DNA of 62,527 nt from Paractinoplanes toevensis (GTDB lineage Bacteria; Actinomycetota; Actinomycetes; Mycobacteriales; Micromonosporaceae). The position numbers and the translations under genes were made by a program. The stretch spans positions 1-62,527 of the forward strand of contig NZ_BOQN01000089.1 of assembly GCF_018332695.1 (NCBI RefSeq). Reading direction: 5' to 3'. The notes beneath the pieces were generated by a model. That model had not been told where the DNA came from, ran no database searches, and was given only the letters and a program-made list of their open reading frames with translations. This document shows, in pieces, positions 23,846-32,999 of this stretch. Within the stretch, counting starts at the first letter, position 1; every line of letters starts with the position of its first letter.

Positions 23846-26800
23846 TCAGCGACCGTCCGGGATGTGCCACAGCCGCACGGTGGAATCCTGCTGACCGGCC
23901 GTGATGACGGTATGACCGGTCGGCTGACCGGCGCCCCACTGGTATTCCAGCACCGGGCCGCTGTGGCCGCGCAGGGTGTCCACCAGGTGACCGTCGGCCG
24001 TGTCCCAGACCCGGATGGTGTCACCGTCGGCCGCGGCCAGGAGGAGTCCGTCGGGACTGAACTGGATCCACCTCCAGTTCGAGGCGGGCTCCTCCCGGTA
24101 ACGAGACCCCGGCAGCGGCCCGATCAGAGAGCCGTCCGAACGGTAGAGCGCCAGACGATCGCTGTCCCGTCCGACGAACACACCGCCGGTCGGGCTGTCC
24201 ACCAGGGCGTCCCAGCTCGGGGCACTCGGACCGAGTGGCTCGCCGGTCAGGCCGTTCCAGGCCATCGTGTGCCCGTCGGCGGTCTCACCGAGGATCGGCT
24301 CCACGAAGTCGGTCTCGATGTCCTCCACCGGCCCCTTGTCGCCGCCGGCCGGTGACATCACCCGGCCGGGAACCCGCACCGTACGGGTCAGGGTGCCGGA
24401 GTCGACGTCGACGATGTCGACCCGGCCCTGCCACTCGCTGTCCTGGTGCACGACCAGCAGGACCGACCCGGCCCTTCGCCGGTATATCTGGAAGGTTTCG
24501 ATCCCGGTGAAGGTGCTGGCCGCGCCGGCCGCGCCGATCGGCCAGACCAGCAGCGTCGCGTCGGCCGTGGCGCGGTCGGGCACCGTGAGCACGATCGACT
24601 TCTCGTTCCGGCCGAATACCGGCGAATCCAGGTCGTCGGAGACTCGCATGGTGCTGCGCGGCGCACCGGTCGCCGCGTCCCAGACGGTCAGGGTGTCGTC
24701 GTCATCGACGCTGTTGTCCCGCCCGCCGGACGCGCCGACGATCCACCGCCCGCCCGGGCTGAACTCGAGTGTGGACCTCGCCTCGCGGAACGCCAGCCGA
24801 CGGAGCAGAGCGCCGGTCGCCAGGTCGAACAGTTGGGCCGAGCCGGAGGCCCGCACCAGCACCCGGGTATCCCGGGAGTCGATCACCGCGTCCTCCGGTC
24901 CCCCACCGGCCTGGCGCAGCACCGACACGCGCCGCGGTTCACCCTGGAGGTCCCAGACGTCCAGCGAGCCGTCGTCGGCGCCGACCAGAACATGCCGGGG
25001 CCCCTGCGGGTCGATCGGCCGCTGGCTGTCGTCCCGGCTGGAGTCCTGGCGGGTGATGGCGGATGGAAGACTTCCCCGGATCTCGGCGAGCACCGCGCCC
25101 GTCTCGGACCGGACGGTCAGCACCGTTCCCGGGCCGCCGTCCCGGCTCGACAGCACGCCGAACCTCGTGCCGCCGGCCAGCAGCACCACGCCCCCACCGG
25201 GCGGCGCCACGCCGACCGGCTCCGGGCTGCCACCGTCGGTCCGCCACACCTGCGCGAAGTCGGGGCCGTCGCGCACCACCACGAGCCGGCCGGTCGCGCT
25301 GAAGTCGATCTGCACGCCATAGTCGTTCGCCACCGGGATACCGATGATCGGCCGGCCGGTCGGCAGCCGCCACAGGCGTACCCCGTCGTCGGAGGTGACA
25401 GCCAGGGTCCGGCCGTCCGGGCTGACGTCCATTCTCTTCGCCGACGACCGGTAGGGCAGGTGCAGCACCGCGTCGGCCCGGTCGTGCGGCACCGCCAGCA
25501 GCGGCACCGCCAGCGTCACCACGAACACCACCAACGAGCCGGCGACGAGGAGCCGGCGGCGGCGCGACCGGGCCCGGGCCACCTCCTCGGCGGCGGACAC
25601 GGTCGGCGCGTTCTCGTCGGCCAGCCTCTCCTGCAGCCGTACGTGCCGGAACTGGTACGCGCCGGCGGACTGACGCAGCAGGTCCCGGGAGCGGGCGTCC
25701 TCCAGGAAGCCGAACACGCGCCACGGCAGGTCACCGCGGGGCGCCAGGACCAGCCGCAGAATCTGGAAACGGAACCAGGCCCGGCCGAACAGCACGACGA
25801 GCGCGACGGCCAGACCGGGCAGCACCGCGAGTGCGCCGAAGGCGAGGCTCGGGCGACCGAAGGTGCCGGTCACGATGTCGAACTGCCCGGCCGCGACAAG
25901 GTTGCGGAAATCGCCCGGGACCGACCAGCCGGCCCCGCCGGTGACCAGGGCGGCGGCCAGGCCGGCGATCGCTCCGCCGCCGATCAGGAACCACCCCAGC
26001 AACCAGGCGAACACCAGCCCGGACCCGATCGCTCCGGTCAGCGAGGACAGGCGATCGTGGCGCAGCGCGGCAACCGGCGAGGTGAGCTGGGCCTGCGACG
26101 CCGCACCCACCGACCAGGCGTTCACGACCAGGGCGAGCAGCCCGGCCAGGCTGACGCCCAGCGTCCGCCCGGCGTACTTGAGGAACTGCTCGGTGTTCAG
26201 CACGGTCCAGCCGGAGAGCACGGTCACCGCGACGACGACGATCGCGGCCAGCACGATCCAGACCACCATGCCGAGCCACACCTCGAAGTTGACCAGGCGC
26301 CGGACCGAGGCGAGCGAGGAGCCGTCGAGCGGGAGCCGGCCGGGGCGTTCCCCCGAGGCGAACCAGGCGATCATCACCAGCACGAGAAAGCCGAAACCGA
26401 TCAGGCCACCGATGTAGACGCCCTGCACGGTGGAGCCGGACCCCAGCGTCGCCGTGGTCCACACGGCGGTGCCGATCAGCGCCAGCAGGCCGACGAACAG
26501 CCCGACGAACGTCGGTGTCCAGACCGACAGCATCCGGCCGGGCAGTTCCCACCACACCAGGTCGCGTTCGCCGTCCCGGTACAGCAGCCGGGCCAGCACG
26601 GTCAGATAGCGCCGCGCCTGGGCGGCCGACCAGCGCGAGGAGGGAGCGGAGTACGCCGCATCGACCAGCCGGTCGATCACGCCGTTCTCGACGGCGAGGC
26701 GGGAGTCGTACCGCTCCCGGTCGAGCTGCTCGCCCGGGTCACCGCCCAACTTCTCGTAGACGGTCCGGGCCACCGACACCATCAGCGGCGTCGAGTACGC

Positions 26801-27763
26801 CTCGGCCACCGGCGAGCCGGCCTTCTCCATCTCGGCGAAGACACCGTCCCACGCGGCCGGGTCGGCCCATTGCGCCCGCTTCAGGTAATCGATCGCGTCG
26901 CGGGGCCGAACCGGCGACACCCGGACGACCGCCGCCCGGCGCAGCACCGGCGACCCGGCCTGGATCAGGTCCTCATACTCAACGAGCCGGCAGGTCACCA
27001 CGACCGGCCGGTCGTGCTCGGCGACCGCCTCGTTGATCCCGAGGACCGCGGCGCCCCGGGCGAGCTCGGGGATCTCGTCGAGACCGTCCAGGATGGGCAG
27101 CAGAAGACCGGCCCGCAGTAGTCGGCGCGGCACCTCCTCCCGGCCGCCGTAGTAGTCGCGGGCCAGTCGCGCGACCACGAAGTCGTCGAGTTTCTCGGTC
27201 ACCGGGTTCCAGGAGGCCACCGGCAGCAGCACCGGCACCGGTTGATCCGCGCCCGCGGACCAGGCCTTCAGCAGGCCCACCTGCAACATCAGGGCGGCCA
27301 CCGACTTGCCCGCACCGGGCTGCCCGAGCACCACCAGCCGCTTCGGCCCGCTCAGGTAAAGCTCGGCGAGACGACGGGCCATCTCGTCGAAGTCGCGACG
27401 CAGGCGCTGCTCGGGACGGCCGGAGTCGACCGGGACGGCCGGCGTCGCGGCCTCCACCTCGATCCAGGCAAGCGGCAACAGGCCCGGGTCGTGCAGGTGC
27501 CGGGCCGCCACGTCGGCGGGCCACTGCTCGGTGAGGATCCCGGCGAGAGCCTCGGCGTGGGCGGCCGGGGTGGGCGCGGGCCGGTCGCGGTCCAGCCGCC
27601 GCGTCCGTTCGTCACCGGCCAGGGCCAGCACCGCCACCAGGAGACCGACCAACCCGACCGGTTCGAGCTCGCCGTGCAGACCGGACCGGACGAGCCAGAC
27701 CGCCGACCCGGCGGCCAGTACCCCGAACAGCACCCTGACCAGCCACCGCCACCAGCCCGGCAT
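23846..27763 (-). CDS. Membrane NACHT NTPase with C-terminal beta-propeller
   Basis: 1305 aa STAND NTPase. Order: two N-terminal membrane helices (about 5-23, 36-50); NACHT domain with Walker A VVLGQPGAGKS (about 145-154) and Walker B LLPILDGLDEIP (about 221-232); a block of six to eight membrane helices (about 415-660); a cytoplasmic segment with the AYQFRHVRLQERLADE motif (about 702-716); one more helix after RARSRRRR (about 738-757); then WD40-like repeats to the end (SPDGRTLAVTSDDGVRLWRL, TVWDAATG, TIRVWDTADGHLVDTLRGHSG). Positive-inside reading puts the propeller outside the cell. ATG at 27763 has GAGGGG six bases upstream; GTG at 27817 is a weaker option. Bacterial NACHT proteins include anti-phage defence proteins; no such role is proven here. 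Confidence 0.85.
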   Translation of the reverse strand: MPGWWRWLVRVLFGVLAAGSAVWLVRSGLHGELEPVGLVGLLVAVLALAGDERTRRLDRDRPAPTPAAHAEALAGILTEQWPADVAARHLHDPGLLPLAWIEVEAATPAVPVDSGRPEQRLRRDFDEMARRLAELYLSGPKRLVVLGQPGAGKSVAALMLQVGLLKAWSAGADQPVPVLLPVASWNPVTEKLDDFVVARLARDYYGGREEVPRRLLRAGLLLPILDGLDEIPELARGAAVLGINEAVAEHDRPVVVTCRLVEYEDLIQAGSPVLRRAAVVRVSPVRPRDAIDYLKRAQWADPAAWDGVFAEMEKAGSPVAEAYSTPLMVSVARTVYEKLGGDPGEQLDRERYDSRLAVENGVIDRLVDAAYSAPSSRWSAAQARRYLTVLARLLYRDGERDLVWWELPGRMLSVWTPTFVGLFVGLLALIGTAVWTTATLGSGSTVQGVYIGGLIGFGFLVLVMIAWFASGERPGRLPLDGSSLASVRRLVNFEVWLGMVVWIVLAAIVVVAVTVLSGWTVLNTEQFLKYAGRTLGVSLAGLLALVVNAWSVGAASQAQLTSPVAALRHDRLSSLTGAIGSGLVFAWLLGWFLIGGGAIAGLAAALVTGGAGWSVPGDFRNLVAAGQFDIVTGTFGRPSLAFGALAVLPGLAVALVVLFGRAWFRFQILRLVLAPRGDLPWRVFGFLEDARSRDLLRQSAGAYQFRHVRLQERLADENAPTVSAAEEVARARSRRRRLLVAGSLVVFVVTLAVPLLAVPHDRADAVLHLPYRSSAKRMDVSPDGRTLAVTSDDGVRLWRLPTGRPIIGIPVANDYGVQIDFSATGRLVVVRDGPDFAQVWRTDGGSPEPVGVAPPGGGVVLLAGGTRFGVLSSRDGGPGTVLTVRSETGAVLAEIRGSLPSAITRQDSSRDDSQRPIDPQGPRHVLVGADDGSLDVWDLQGEPRRVSVLRQAGGGPEDAVIDSRDTRVLVRASGSAQLFDLATGALLRRLAFREARSTLEFSPGGRWIVGASGGRDNSVDDDDTLTVWDAATGAPRSTMRVSDDLDSPVFGRNEKSIVLTVPDRATADATLLVWPIGAAGAASTFTGIETFQIYRRRAGSVLLVVHQDSEWQGRVDIVDVDSGTLTRTVRVPGRVMSPAGGDKGPVEDIETDFVEPILGETADGHTMAWNGLTGEPLGPSAPSWDALVDSPTGGVFVGRDSDRLALYRSDGSLIGPLPGSRYREEPASNWRWIQFSPDGLLLAAADGDTIRVWDTADGHLVDTLRGHSGPVLEYQWGAGQPTGHTVITAGQQDSTVRLWHIPDGR

Positions 27764-27824
27764 CCCGCTCCCCTCGACCTGGCCGCGACTCTTCCAGAGC
27801 CGGACGGGAGCCGCCACCCAAGGT

Positions 27825-28439
27825 TCACTCGGGCAGATCGAGGGCCTTGCGTAGATAGGTGACGTGCTCCGGGCCGGCCCAGCGGTAGGCGGGCAGCCCT
27901 GCGGCGCGGGCGCCGCTCACCGCGCGGTCGTCGTCGTCCACGAAGAGCACGTGCTTCGGTGCGAAGCCGATCAGCTCGCAGGCCCGGTGGTAGAACTCGG
28001 GGGACGGTTTGTGCAGCTTCTGCTCCCACGAGCTGATCACCACGTCGACCTCGCCGGCCAGGCCCAGCGCCTCCAGGTCGGGGCGCAGGCGGTCGGTGGC
28101 GTTGGTGGCCAGGCCGACCGGGCGGCCGCCGGCCCGCACCTCGCGGATGAAGGCCAGCGCGTCCGGGTCGGGCTCGCCGCGGTAGGACTGCCACTGTGCC
28201 ACCGCCTCGGCCGCGCGGTCGGGTTCGATCGGCAGGCGCTCGGCGACCAGGCGCATCCACTCGGCGTCGGTGATCTCGCCGGCCACCGCGGGGCGGTAGA
28301 TGTCCCACGACATCGACGTCTCGAGCAGGGCGGCCGGTTTGAGGCCGTACTCCAGCTCGACGGCGATCATCGGGGCCGGGTCCCAGCGGCGCAGAACGCC
28401 GTCCAGGTCGATGAGCAGGGCCTGGGCGCGTTCGCGCAT
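27825..28439 (-). CDS. HAD-family hydrolase
   Basis: 204 aa. Haloacid dehalogenase-like phosphatase with a small helical cap. Motif I is LLIDLDGVL with D11 as nucleophile and D13 as acid/base; motif II is GLATNAT; a Lys in QKLHKPSPEFY serves as motif III; motif IV is VLFVDDDDRAVSGARAAG. The substrate is not evident. The ATG at 28439 lies five bases after the smc stop, so it is likely co-transcribed with smc, and the NACHT gene follows after about 60 bases. Confidence 0.88.
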   Translation of the reverse strand: MRERAQALLIDLDGVLRRWDPAPMIAVELEYGLKPAALLETSMSWDIYRPAVAGEITDAEWMRLVAERLPIEPDRAAEAVAQWQSYRGEPDPDALAFIREVRAGGRPVGLATNATDRLRPDLEALGLAGEVDVVISSWEQKLHKPSPEFYHRACELIGFAPKHVLFVDDDDRAVSGARAAGLPAYRWAGPEHVTYLRKALDLPE

Positions 28440-28444
28440 GCCGG

Positions 28445-31400
28445 CTATTCCTCTTCCTTCTTCAATCGCTGACTGATCACCTGGGTGACACCGGCCCGCA
28501 TGGTCACGCCGTACAGGGCGTCGGCGACCTCCATGGTGCGCTTCTGGTGCGTGATGATCAGCAGCTGGCTCTTCTCCCGCAACTGTTCGAAGAGGGTAAT
28601 CAGCCGGCCCAGGTTGACGTCATCGAGGGCGGCCTCGACCTCGTCCATGATGTAGAAGGGCGAGGGGCGGGCCCGGAAGATGGCGCAGAGCATCGCCACC
28701 GCGGTCAGCGAGCGCTCGCCACCGGACAGCAGCGACAGCCGCTTGATCTTTTTGCCCGGCGGCCGGGCCTCGACCTCGACGCCGGTGTTGAGCAGGTCTT
28801 CCGGGTCGGTCAGCACGAGCCGGCCCTCGCCGCCCGGGAACAGCACCTGGAAGACGGTCTGGAACTCGCGCGCGGTGTCCTCGAACGCCGACGTGAACAC
28901 CTCGAGGATGCGGTCGTCGACGTCCTTGACCACGGTGAGCAGGTCCTTGCGGGTGGCCTTGAGGTCTTCCAGCTGGTCGGAGAGGAACTTGAAGCGCTCC
29001 TCGAGCGCCGCGAACTCCTCCAGCGCCAGCGGGTTGACCTTGCCGAGCAGCTGCAGGTCACGCTCGGCCTTGTTGGCCCGCTTCTCCTGGGTGGGCCGGT
29101 GGAACGGCGCCGGCTCGGGCACCGGCTTGTTGTCCTTCTCGGCCTGCGCCGTCTCGGCCGCGCTCGGCGGCACGAGCTGATCCGGGCCGTACTCGGTGAT
29201 CAGGGTGTCCACGTCGAGCGAGAAGTCCTCGGCCGCCTTGGCCTCGAGCTGCTCGATCCGCATCCGCTGCTCGGCCCGGGCCATCTCGTCCCGGTGCACC
29301 TCGCTGGTGAGCCGCTCCAGCTCGGCCAGCAGCCGCTTCGCGGTCGCCCGGACTTCCTGCAGCTCGGCCTCGCGGGCGGTGCGGGCCTGCGCCAGGTCGT
29401 CGCGCACCTCGACGGCCCCGGCCAGCGACACCTGAACCCGGGCGAGGGCGGTGGCCGCGCCGAGCGCGACCGCCTTGGCGATCTCCGCGCCGCGGGCCCG
29501 TGCGGCCCGGCGGGCCGCGGCCCGCTCCCGGGCCTGCCGCTCCGCGTTGGCCTGACGCATCAGGGAATCGGCCCGGCCGGAGATGGACGAGACCCTCTCC
29601 TCCGCCGTACGGACGGCGAGGCGTACTTCCATCTCGTTCTGCCGGGCCTGCGGTACCAGCGCGGCGAGCGTGTCCCGTTCCTCGGTGGAGGGTTCCTCGT
29701 CGATCGGGGTGGACTCGGCCAGGCTGAGCCGCTCCTCGAGCTCGGCCAGGCGCATCAGGTCCTGTTCCCGCGCGCTCTCGGCCTTCTGCCGGGCGGCGCC
29801 GAGGCGCTCGCTCTCGGCCTTGGCCGACCGGGCGGCGGCACCCAGCTCGGCGAGGCGGCGGGCGGCGGCGTTGCGCTCGCCCTCGGCCGCCCGCTTGGCC
29901 GCCGCGGCCACGTTCACCGTTTCCTTGCGCTCGGCGACCTCGGCGCGGGCGTCCACCAGCTGGGCCTTGACCTCGCGGATCGTCTCCTCGGCGGTGGCCC
30001 GCTGGGCCTTGGCCTCGTCGACCGCGGCCTGCACCTCGATGTAGCTGGTGGCCTTGCCGGAACCGCCGGCCGCGGCGAACGCGCCGAGCACGTCGCCGTC
30101 CGGGGTGACCGCCCGCAGCTCGGCGTTGCTCGCCACCAGCTGGGCGGCCACGCCGAGGTCGGGGACGAGGACGACGTCGCGGAGGGCGCGGTTGACGGCG
30201 GGCCGGATCTGCTCCGAGCACTCGACGGCCTCGGGCGCCCACACGGCACCCTCCGGCATCGCCGGGCGCAGCGACTCCAGCGAGCCGCGCATGCCGGGAC
30301 CGGCGGGCGAGGCCACGACCAGCGCGGCCCGGCCGGCGTCCGCGATCTTGAGGGTACGCATCGCCTCGATCGCCTCGTCCACCCCGGAGAGTGCGACGGC
30401 GTCCGCGAACGTACCCAGCGCGGCGGCGATGGCGGCCTCGTGGCCGGCCCGGACGGTGAGCATCGAGGCCAGGCTGCCGAGCAGGCCGGGCACCTGGTCC
30501 CGCTTGGCCAGCAGGGCACCGGCGCCGTCCTTGCGCTGCAGGCCGAGCGCGAGGGCCTCCTCGCGCGCCTTCCAGCTGGCCGCGTCCTTCTCCGCGGTCC
30601 GCTCGGCGTCGGAGAGTTCCCGCACCACGGCGGCGGCCCGGTCGAGGGCGGCCTGCGCCTCGGCGTGCCGCTCGTCCAGCTCGACGTTGTCCCGGTCGGC
30701 CTCGGTGGATTCGGCGGCCACCGCGTCCACCTCGGACTGGGCCGCCTCGGCCCGGGTGAGCGCGTCGGTGTGCGCGGTGGCGAGCCGCTCGATCTCCTCG
30801 GCCGCGCTCCCGGTGCGGGCGCGTGCCGCGTTCACGTTGCCGGTCAGCTTGGCCAGGCCCTCGCGGCGGTCGGCGATCGCCTTGGCCGCGGTGCGCAGGG
30901 CGCCCTCGGCCGCGGCCAGTTGCCGTTCCAGTTCCTGTCGCCGCTCGACCGCCTCGGCCAGCCGCATCTGGTCGTCGGTGAGCGCCTCGCGCAGTTCCTC
31001 TTCCTGCTCGCGCACCCGCTCGGCCTCGGCGACCAGCTGCTCGGGGTCGCGACCGGGCCGCTCCTCGTCGGGCGTGGCGGCGAGGTGGCGCAGCCGCTCG
31101 GTGGCGAGCTGCTCGGTGGAGCGGAAGCGTTCCTGCAGCGCGGCCAGTTTGTACCAGGTGTCCTGGGCGGCCTGCAGCAGCGGAGCGTCCTCGGCGTGCG
31201 CGTGCTCGAGGTCGGCGAGCAGCCGCTGGATCTCGCGGTTCTCCTCCTCGACCTCGTGCCGGCGGTCGCGCATCGCCGACTCGTCGGCGATCTCCTTGTC
31301 CAGAGTGGTGCGCAGCGTGTGCAGGTCATCGGCGAGCAGCCGGAGCCGGGCGTCGCGCAGGTCGGCCTGGATGCCGGCGGCGCGGCGGGCCACCTCGGCC

Positions 31401-32023
31401 TGCTTGCCGAGCGGCTTGAGCTGGCGGCGGAGCTCGGCGGTGAGGTCGGTCAGCCGGTTGAGGTTGACCTGCATCGCGTCGAGCTTGCGGATCGCCTTCT
31501 CTTTGCGCTTGCGGTGCTTCAGGACACCGGCCGCCTCCTCGATGAAGGAGCGGCGGTCCTCGGGCTTCGCGTGCAGCATCGCGTCGAGCCGGCCCTGGCC
31601 GACGATGATGTGCATCTCCCGGCCGATGCCGGAGTCGCTGAGCAGTTCCTGGATGTCGAGCAGCCGGCAGGCGTTGCCGTTGATCTCGTACTCGCTGGCA
31701 CCGTCGCGGAACATCCGACGGGTGATCGAGACCTCGGTGTACTCGATCGGGAGGGCGCCGTCGTTGTTGTCGATCGTCAGCGTCACCTCGGCGCGGCCCA
31801 GCGGCGCCCGGCCGGACGTACCGGCGAAGATGACGTCCTCCATCTTGCCACCGCGCAACGCCTTGGCGCCCTGCTCACCGAGCACCCAGGCGATGGCGTC
31901 GACGACGTTGGACTTACCCGAGCCGTTGGGGCCCACCACACAGGTGATGCCCGGCTCCAGGCGCAGCGTCGTGGCGGAGGCGAAGGACTTGAAGCCCTTG
32001 ACCGTCAGGCTCTTGAGGTGCAC
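28445..32023 (-). CDS. smc: Chromosome segregation ATPase SMC
   Basis: 1192 aa, full length. Condensin subunit that loops and resolves chromosomal DNA. Walker A GPNGSGKSNVVDA lies near residues 32-44, two long coiled coils flank a hinge (roughly 500-660, with LGTFADAVALSGVDEAIEAM), and the C-terminal head has the ABC signature LLSGGERSLTAVAML and Walker B FYIMDEVEAALDD. Start is GTG at 32023 with GGAG at close spacing. A very long open frame on the opposite strand is a GC-rich shadow. Unlike many actinobacteria no acylphosphatase gene separates smc and mutM; a small coiled-coil gene and a glycan operon do. Confidence 0.97.
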   Translation of the reverse strand: MHLKSLTVKGFKSFASATTLRLEPGITCVVGPNGSGKSNVVDAIAWVLGEQGAKALRGGKMEDVIFAGTSGRAPLGRAEVTLTIDNNDGALPIEYTEVSITRRMFRDGASEYEINGNACRLLDIQELLSDSGIGREMHIIVGQGRLDAMLHAKPEDRRSFIEEAAGVLKHRKRKEKAIRKLDAMQVNLNRLTDLTAELRRQLKPLGKQAEVARRAAGIQADLRDARLRLLADDLHTLRTTLDKEIADESAMRDRRHEVEEENREIQRLLADLEHAHAEDAPLLQAAQDTWYKLAALQERFRSTEQLATERLRHLAATPDEERPGRDPEQLVAEAERVREQEEELREALTDDQMRLAEAVERRQELERQLAAAEGALRTAAKAIADRREGLAKLTGNVNAARARTGSAAEEIERLATAHTDALTRAEAAQSEVDAVAAESTEADRDNVELDERHAEAQAALDRAAAVVRELSDAERTAEKDAASWKAREEALALGLQRKDGAGALLAKRDQVPGLLGSLASMLTVRAGHEAAIAAALGTFADAVALSGVDEAIEAMRTLKIADAGRAALVVASPAGPGMRGSLESLRPAMPEGAVWAPEAVECSEQIRPAVNRALRDVVLVPDLGVAAQLVASNAELRAVTPDGDVLGAFAAAGGSGKATSYIEVQAAVDEAKAQRATAEETIREVKAQLVDARAEVAERKETVNVAAAAKRAAEGERNAAARRLAELGAAARSAKAESERLGAARQKAESAREQDLMRLAELEERLSLAESTPIDEEPSTEERDTLAALVPQARQNEMEVRLAVRTAEERVSSISGRADSLMRQANAERQARERAAARRAARARGAEIAKAVALGAATALARVQVSLAGAVEVRDDLAQARTAREAELQEVRATAKRLLAELERLTSEVHRDEMARAEQRMRIEQLEAKAAEDFSLDVDTLITEYGPDQLVPPSAAETAQAEKDNKPVPEPAPFHRPTQEKRANKAERDLQLLGKVNPLALEEFAALEERFKFLSDQLEDLKATRKDLLTVVKDVDDRILEVFTSAFEDTAREFQTVFQVLFPGGEGRLVLTDPEDLLNTGVEVEARPPGKKIKRLSLLSGGERSLTAVAMLCAIFRARPSPFYIMDEVEAALDDVNLGRLITLFEQLREKSQLLIITHQKRTMEVADALYGVTMRAGVTQVISQRLKKEEE

Positions 32024-32213
32024 GGATCTCCGAGGGTCAGCGTCGAGATGTTGGCAAGGAGGCTACCCGTACCCAGGTCCGGGGGGTTGGCACGCCGCGC
32101 TCGATGGCCGCCAAACCCGACAAAGGGGACAAAAAGATGCGCGCCGCCACTATGTGGAGGCGCGCTGTTCGGGGTGCGTCGAGCGGTGCTGGCCCCAATG
32201 GAACTGGGGGGAT

Positions 32214-32236
32214 CGGCCACCGGTTCGCGGTGGCCG
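32214..32236 (-). terminator. Terminator hairpin of small coiled-coil gene
   Basis: CGGCCACCG (32214-32222) pairs perfectly with CGGTGGCCG (32228-32236) around a GTTCG loop. It starts seven bases beyond the minus-strand stop at 32244. The stem is GC-only with no U-run. Confidence 0.5.
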
Positions 32237-32243
32237 GTGGTGC

Positions 32244-32438
32244 TCAGGTCAGCGCCGGCTCGGTCAGTCGCAGGATGTCGTCCGCTTCAGCGGCCGCTGC
32301 CGCCAGACGGTCATTCTCCGCCCGGAGGCGGGTGACCTCGAACTCCAGGGACTGCACCCTGGTACGCAGTCGGGTGACCTCGTCGAGCAGGCGCCGATCG
32401 GGCGCCGCACCTACGTGGCCGAAGAGGGCCTTCGCCAT
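32244..32438 (-). CDS. Small coiled-coil protein
   Basis: 64 aa. MAKALFGHVGAAPDRRLLDEVTRL begins the protein, then a leucine-heptad helix (RLRTRVQSLEFEVTRLRAENDRLAA in substance) and an acidic end. It looks like a short dimeric coiled coil of the kind conserved in actinobacteria without a known role. ATG at 32438 has AAGGAG six bases upstream; a longer frame to 32558 lacks a site. A perfect 6-bp inverted repeat with a 3-nt loop (32451-32465) sits immediately upstream of the Shine-Dalgarno. It has its own terminator hairpin, so it is likely expressed separately from smc. Confidence 0.72.
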   Translation of the reverse strand: MAKALFGHVGAAPDRRLLDEVTRLRTRVQSLEFEVTRLRAENDRLAAAAAEADDILRLTEPALT

Positions 32439-32999
32439 GGTGACTCCTTGAGAAGCACTGCTTCTTCTTGGGTTAGAGAACTTCGCGCACGCGGCGCGCG
32501 CCGAGTTTGCACCCAAATGTCTATGCACACGGGCACGCGTGAGCACAGACTCATGCACCCGCGGAACGTAGTCTTAGGTGCAGATGTCTCATGTCCTGAA
32601 GTGAAACCGGGCATGAGTGGGCGCGACTGGCGACACCTCCATAGTCCGCCGATACCCACGCTCCGTCAAGCGGTGCGACCGCGGACCGGGCCCCAAGGTC
32701 AGTGAATCATGCCACGTTCCCGCTCTTTACCTGGGCTTATGTTTTCCTTTGCCGGTTTGCACTCGCCTGGTCCGACTGCTTACGGTCGGCCGCGGTCGAG
32801 CCCGCCTTGATCAGCTTGACGATCAAGGATGGTGCGGCGGTGAGCCTCTCGGCATCTCGATCACCGTACGCACGGCGCCGGGTGCTGGTGGCGGGGTATC
32901 CGGCGCCGGCGAACCCCGTCCGCCATACCCTGAACTCCCGCTAAATTTCGTGATTTTTGGGACAAGTCGGGCGGCAAATCGGATAAAAGTCGCAGAATT
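32439..32999. other. 560-bp non-coding region between small coiled-coil gene and PelF-like operon
   Basis: No ORF here looks coding; candidates of about 80 and 136 codons have no binding site and odd composition. Two AT-richer stretches (about 32700-32770 and 32940-33000) suggest promoters. Small hairpins are visible: CCGAC/GTCGG near 32778-32795 and CTTGATC/GATCAAG near 32808-32830. A TAAAAG hexamer at 32984-32989 could be the -10 of the glycosyltransferase operon, placing transcription start close to the GTG at 33000. A small RNA cannot be excluded. Confidence 0.4.
32451..32465 (-). promoter_or_regulatory. Inverted repeat at the ribosome binding site of the small coiled-coil gene
   Basis: AGAAGC (32451-32456) and GCTTCT (32460-32465) form a perfect 6-bp repeat with a 3-nt spacer, directly next to the AAGGAG that serves ATG 32438. 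It could be an operator or a hairpin that tunes translation. Confidence 0.3.

Noticed and set aside
28547..32335. Open frame of about 1260 codons on the plus strand opposite smc
   Set aside because: GC-rich third-position shadow: Gly/Arg/Leu/His-biased, no domain, and smc on the other strand is unmistakable.
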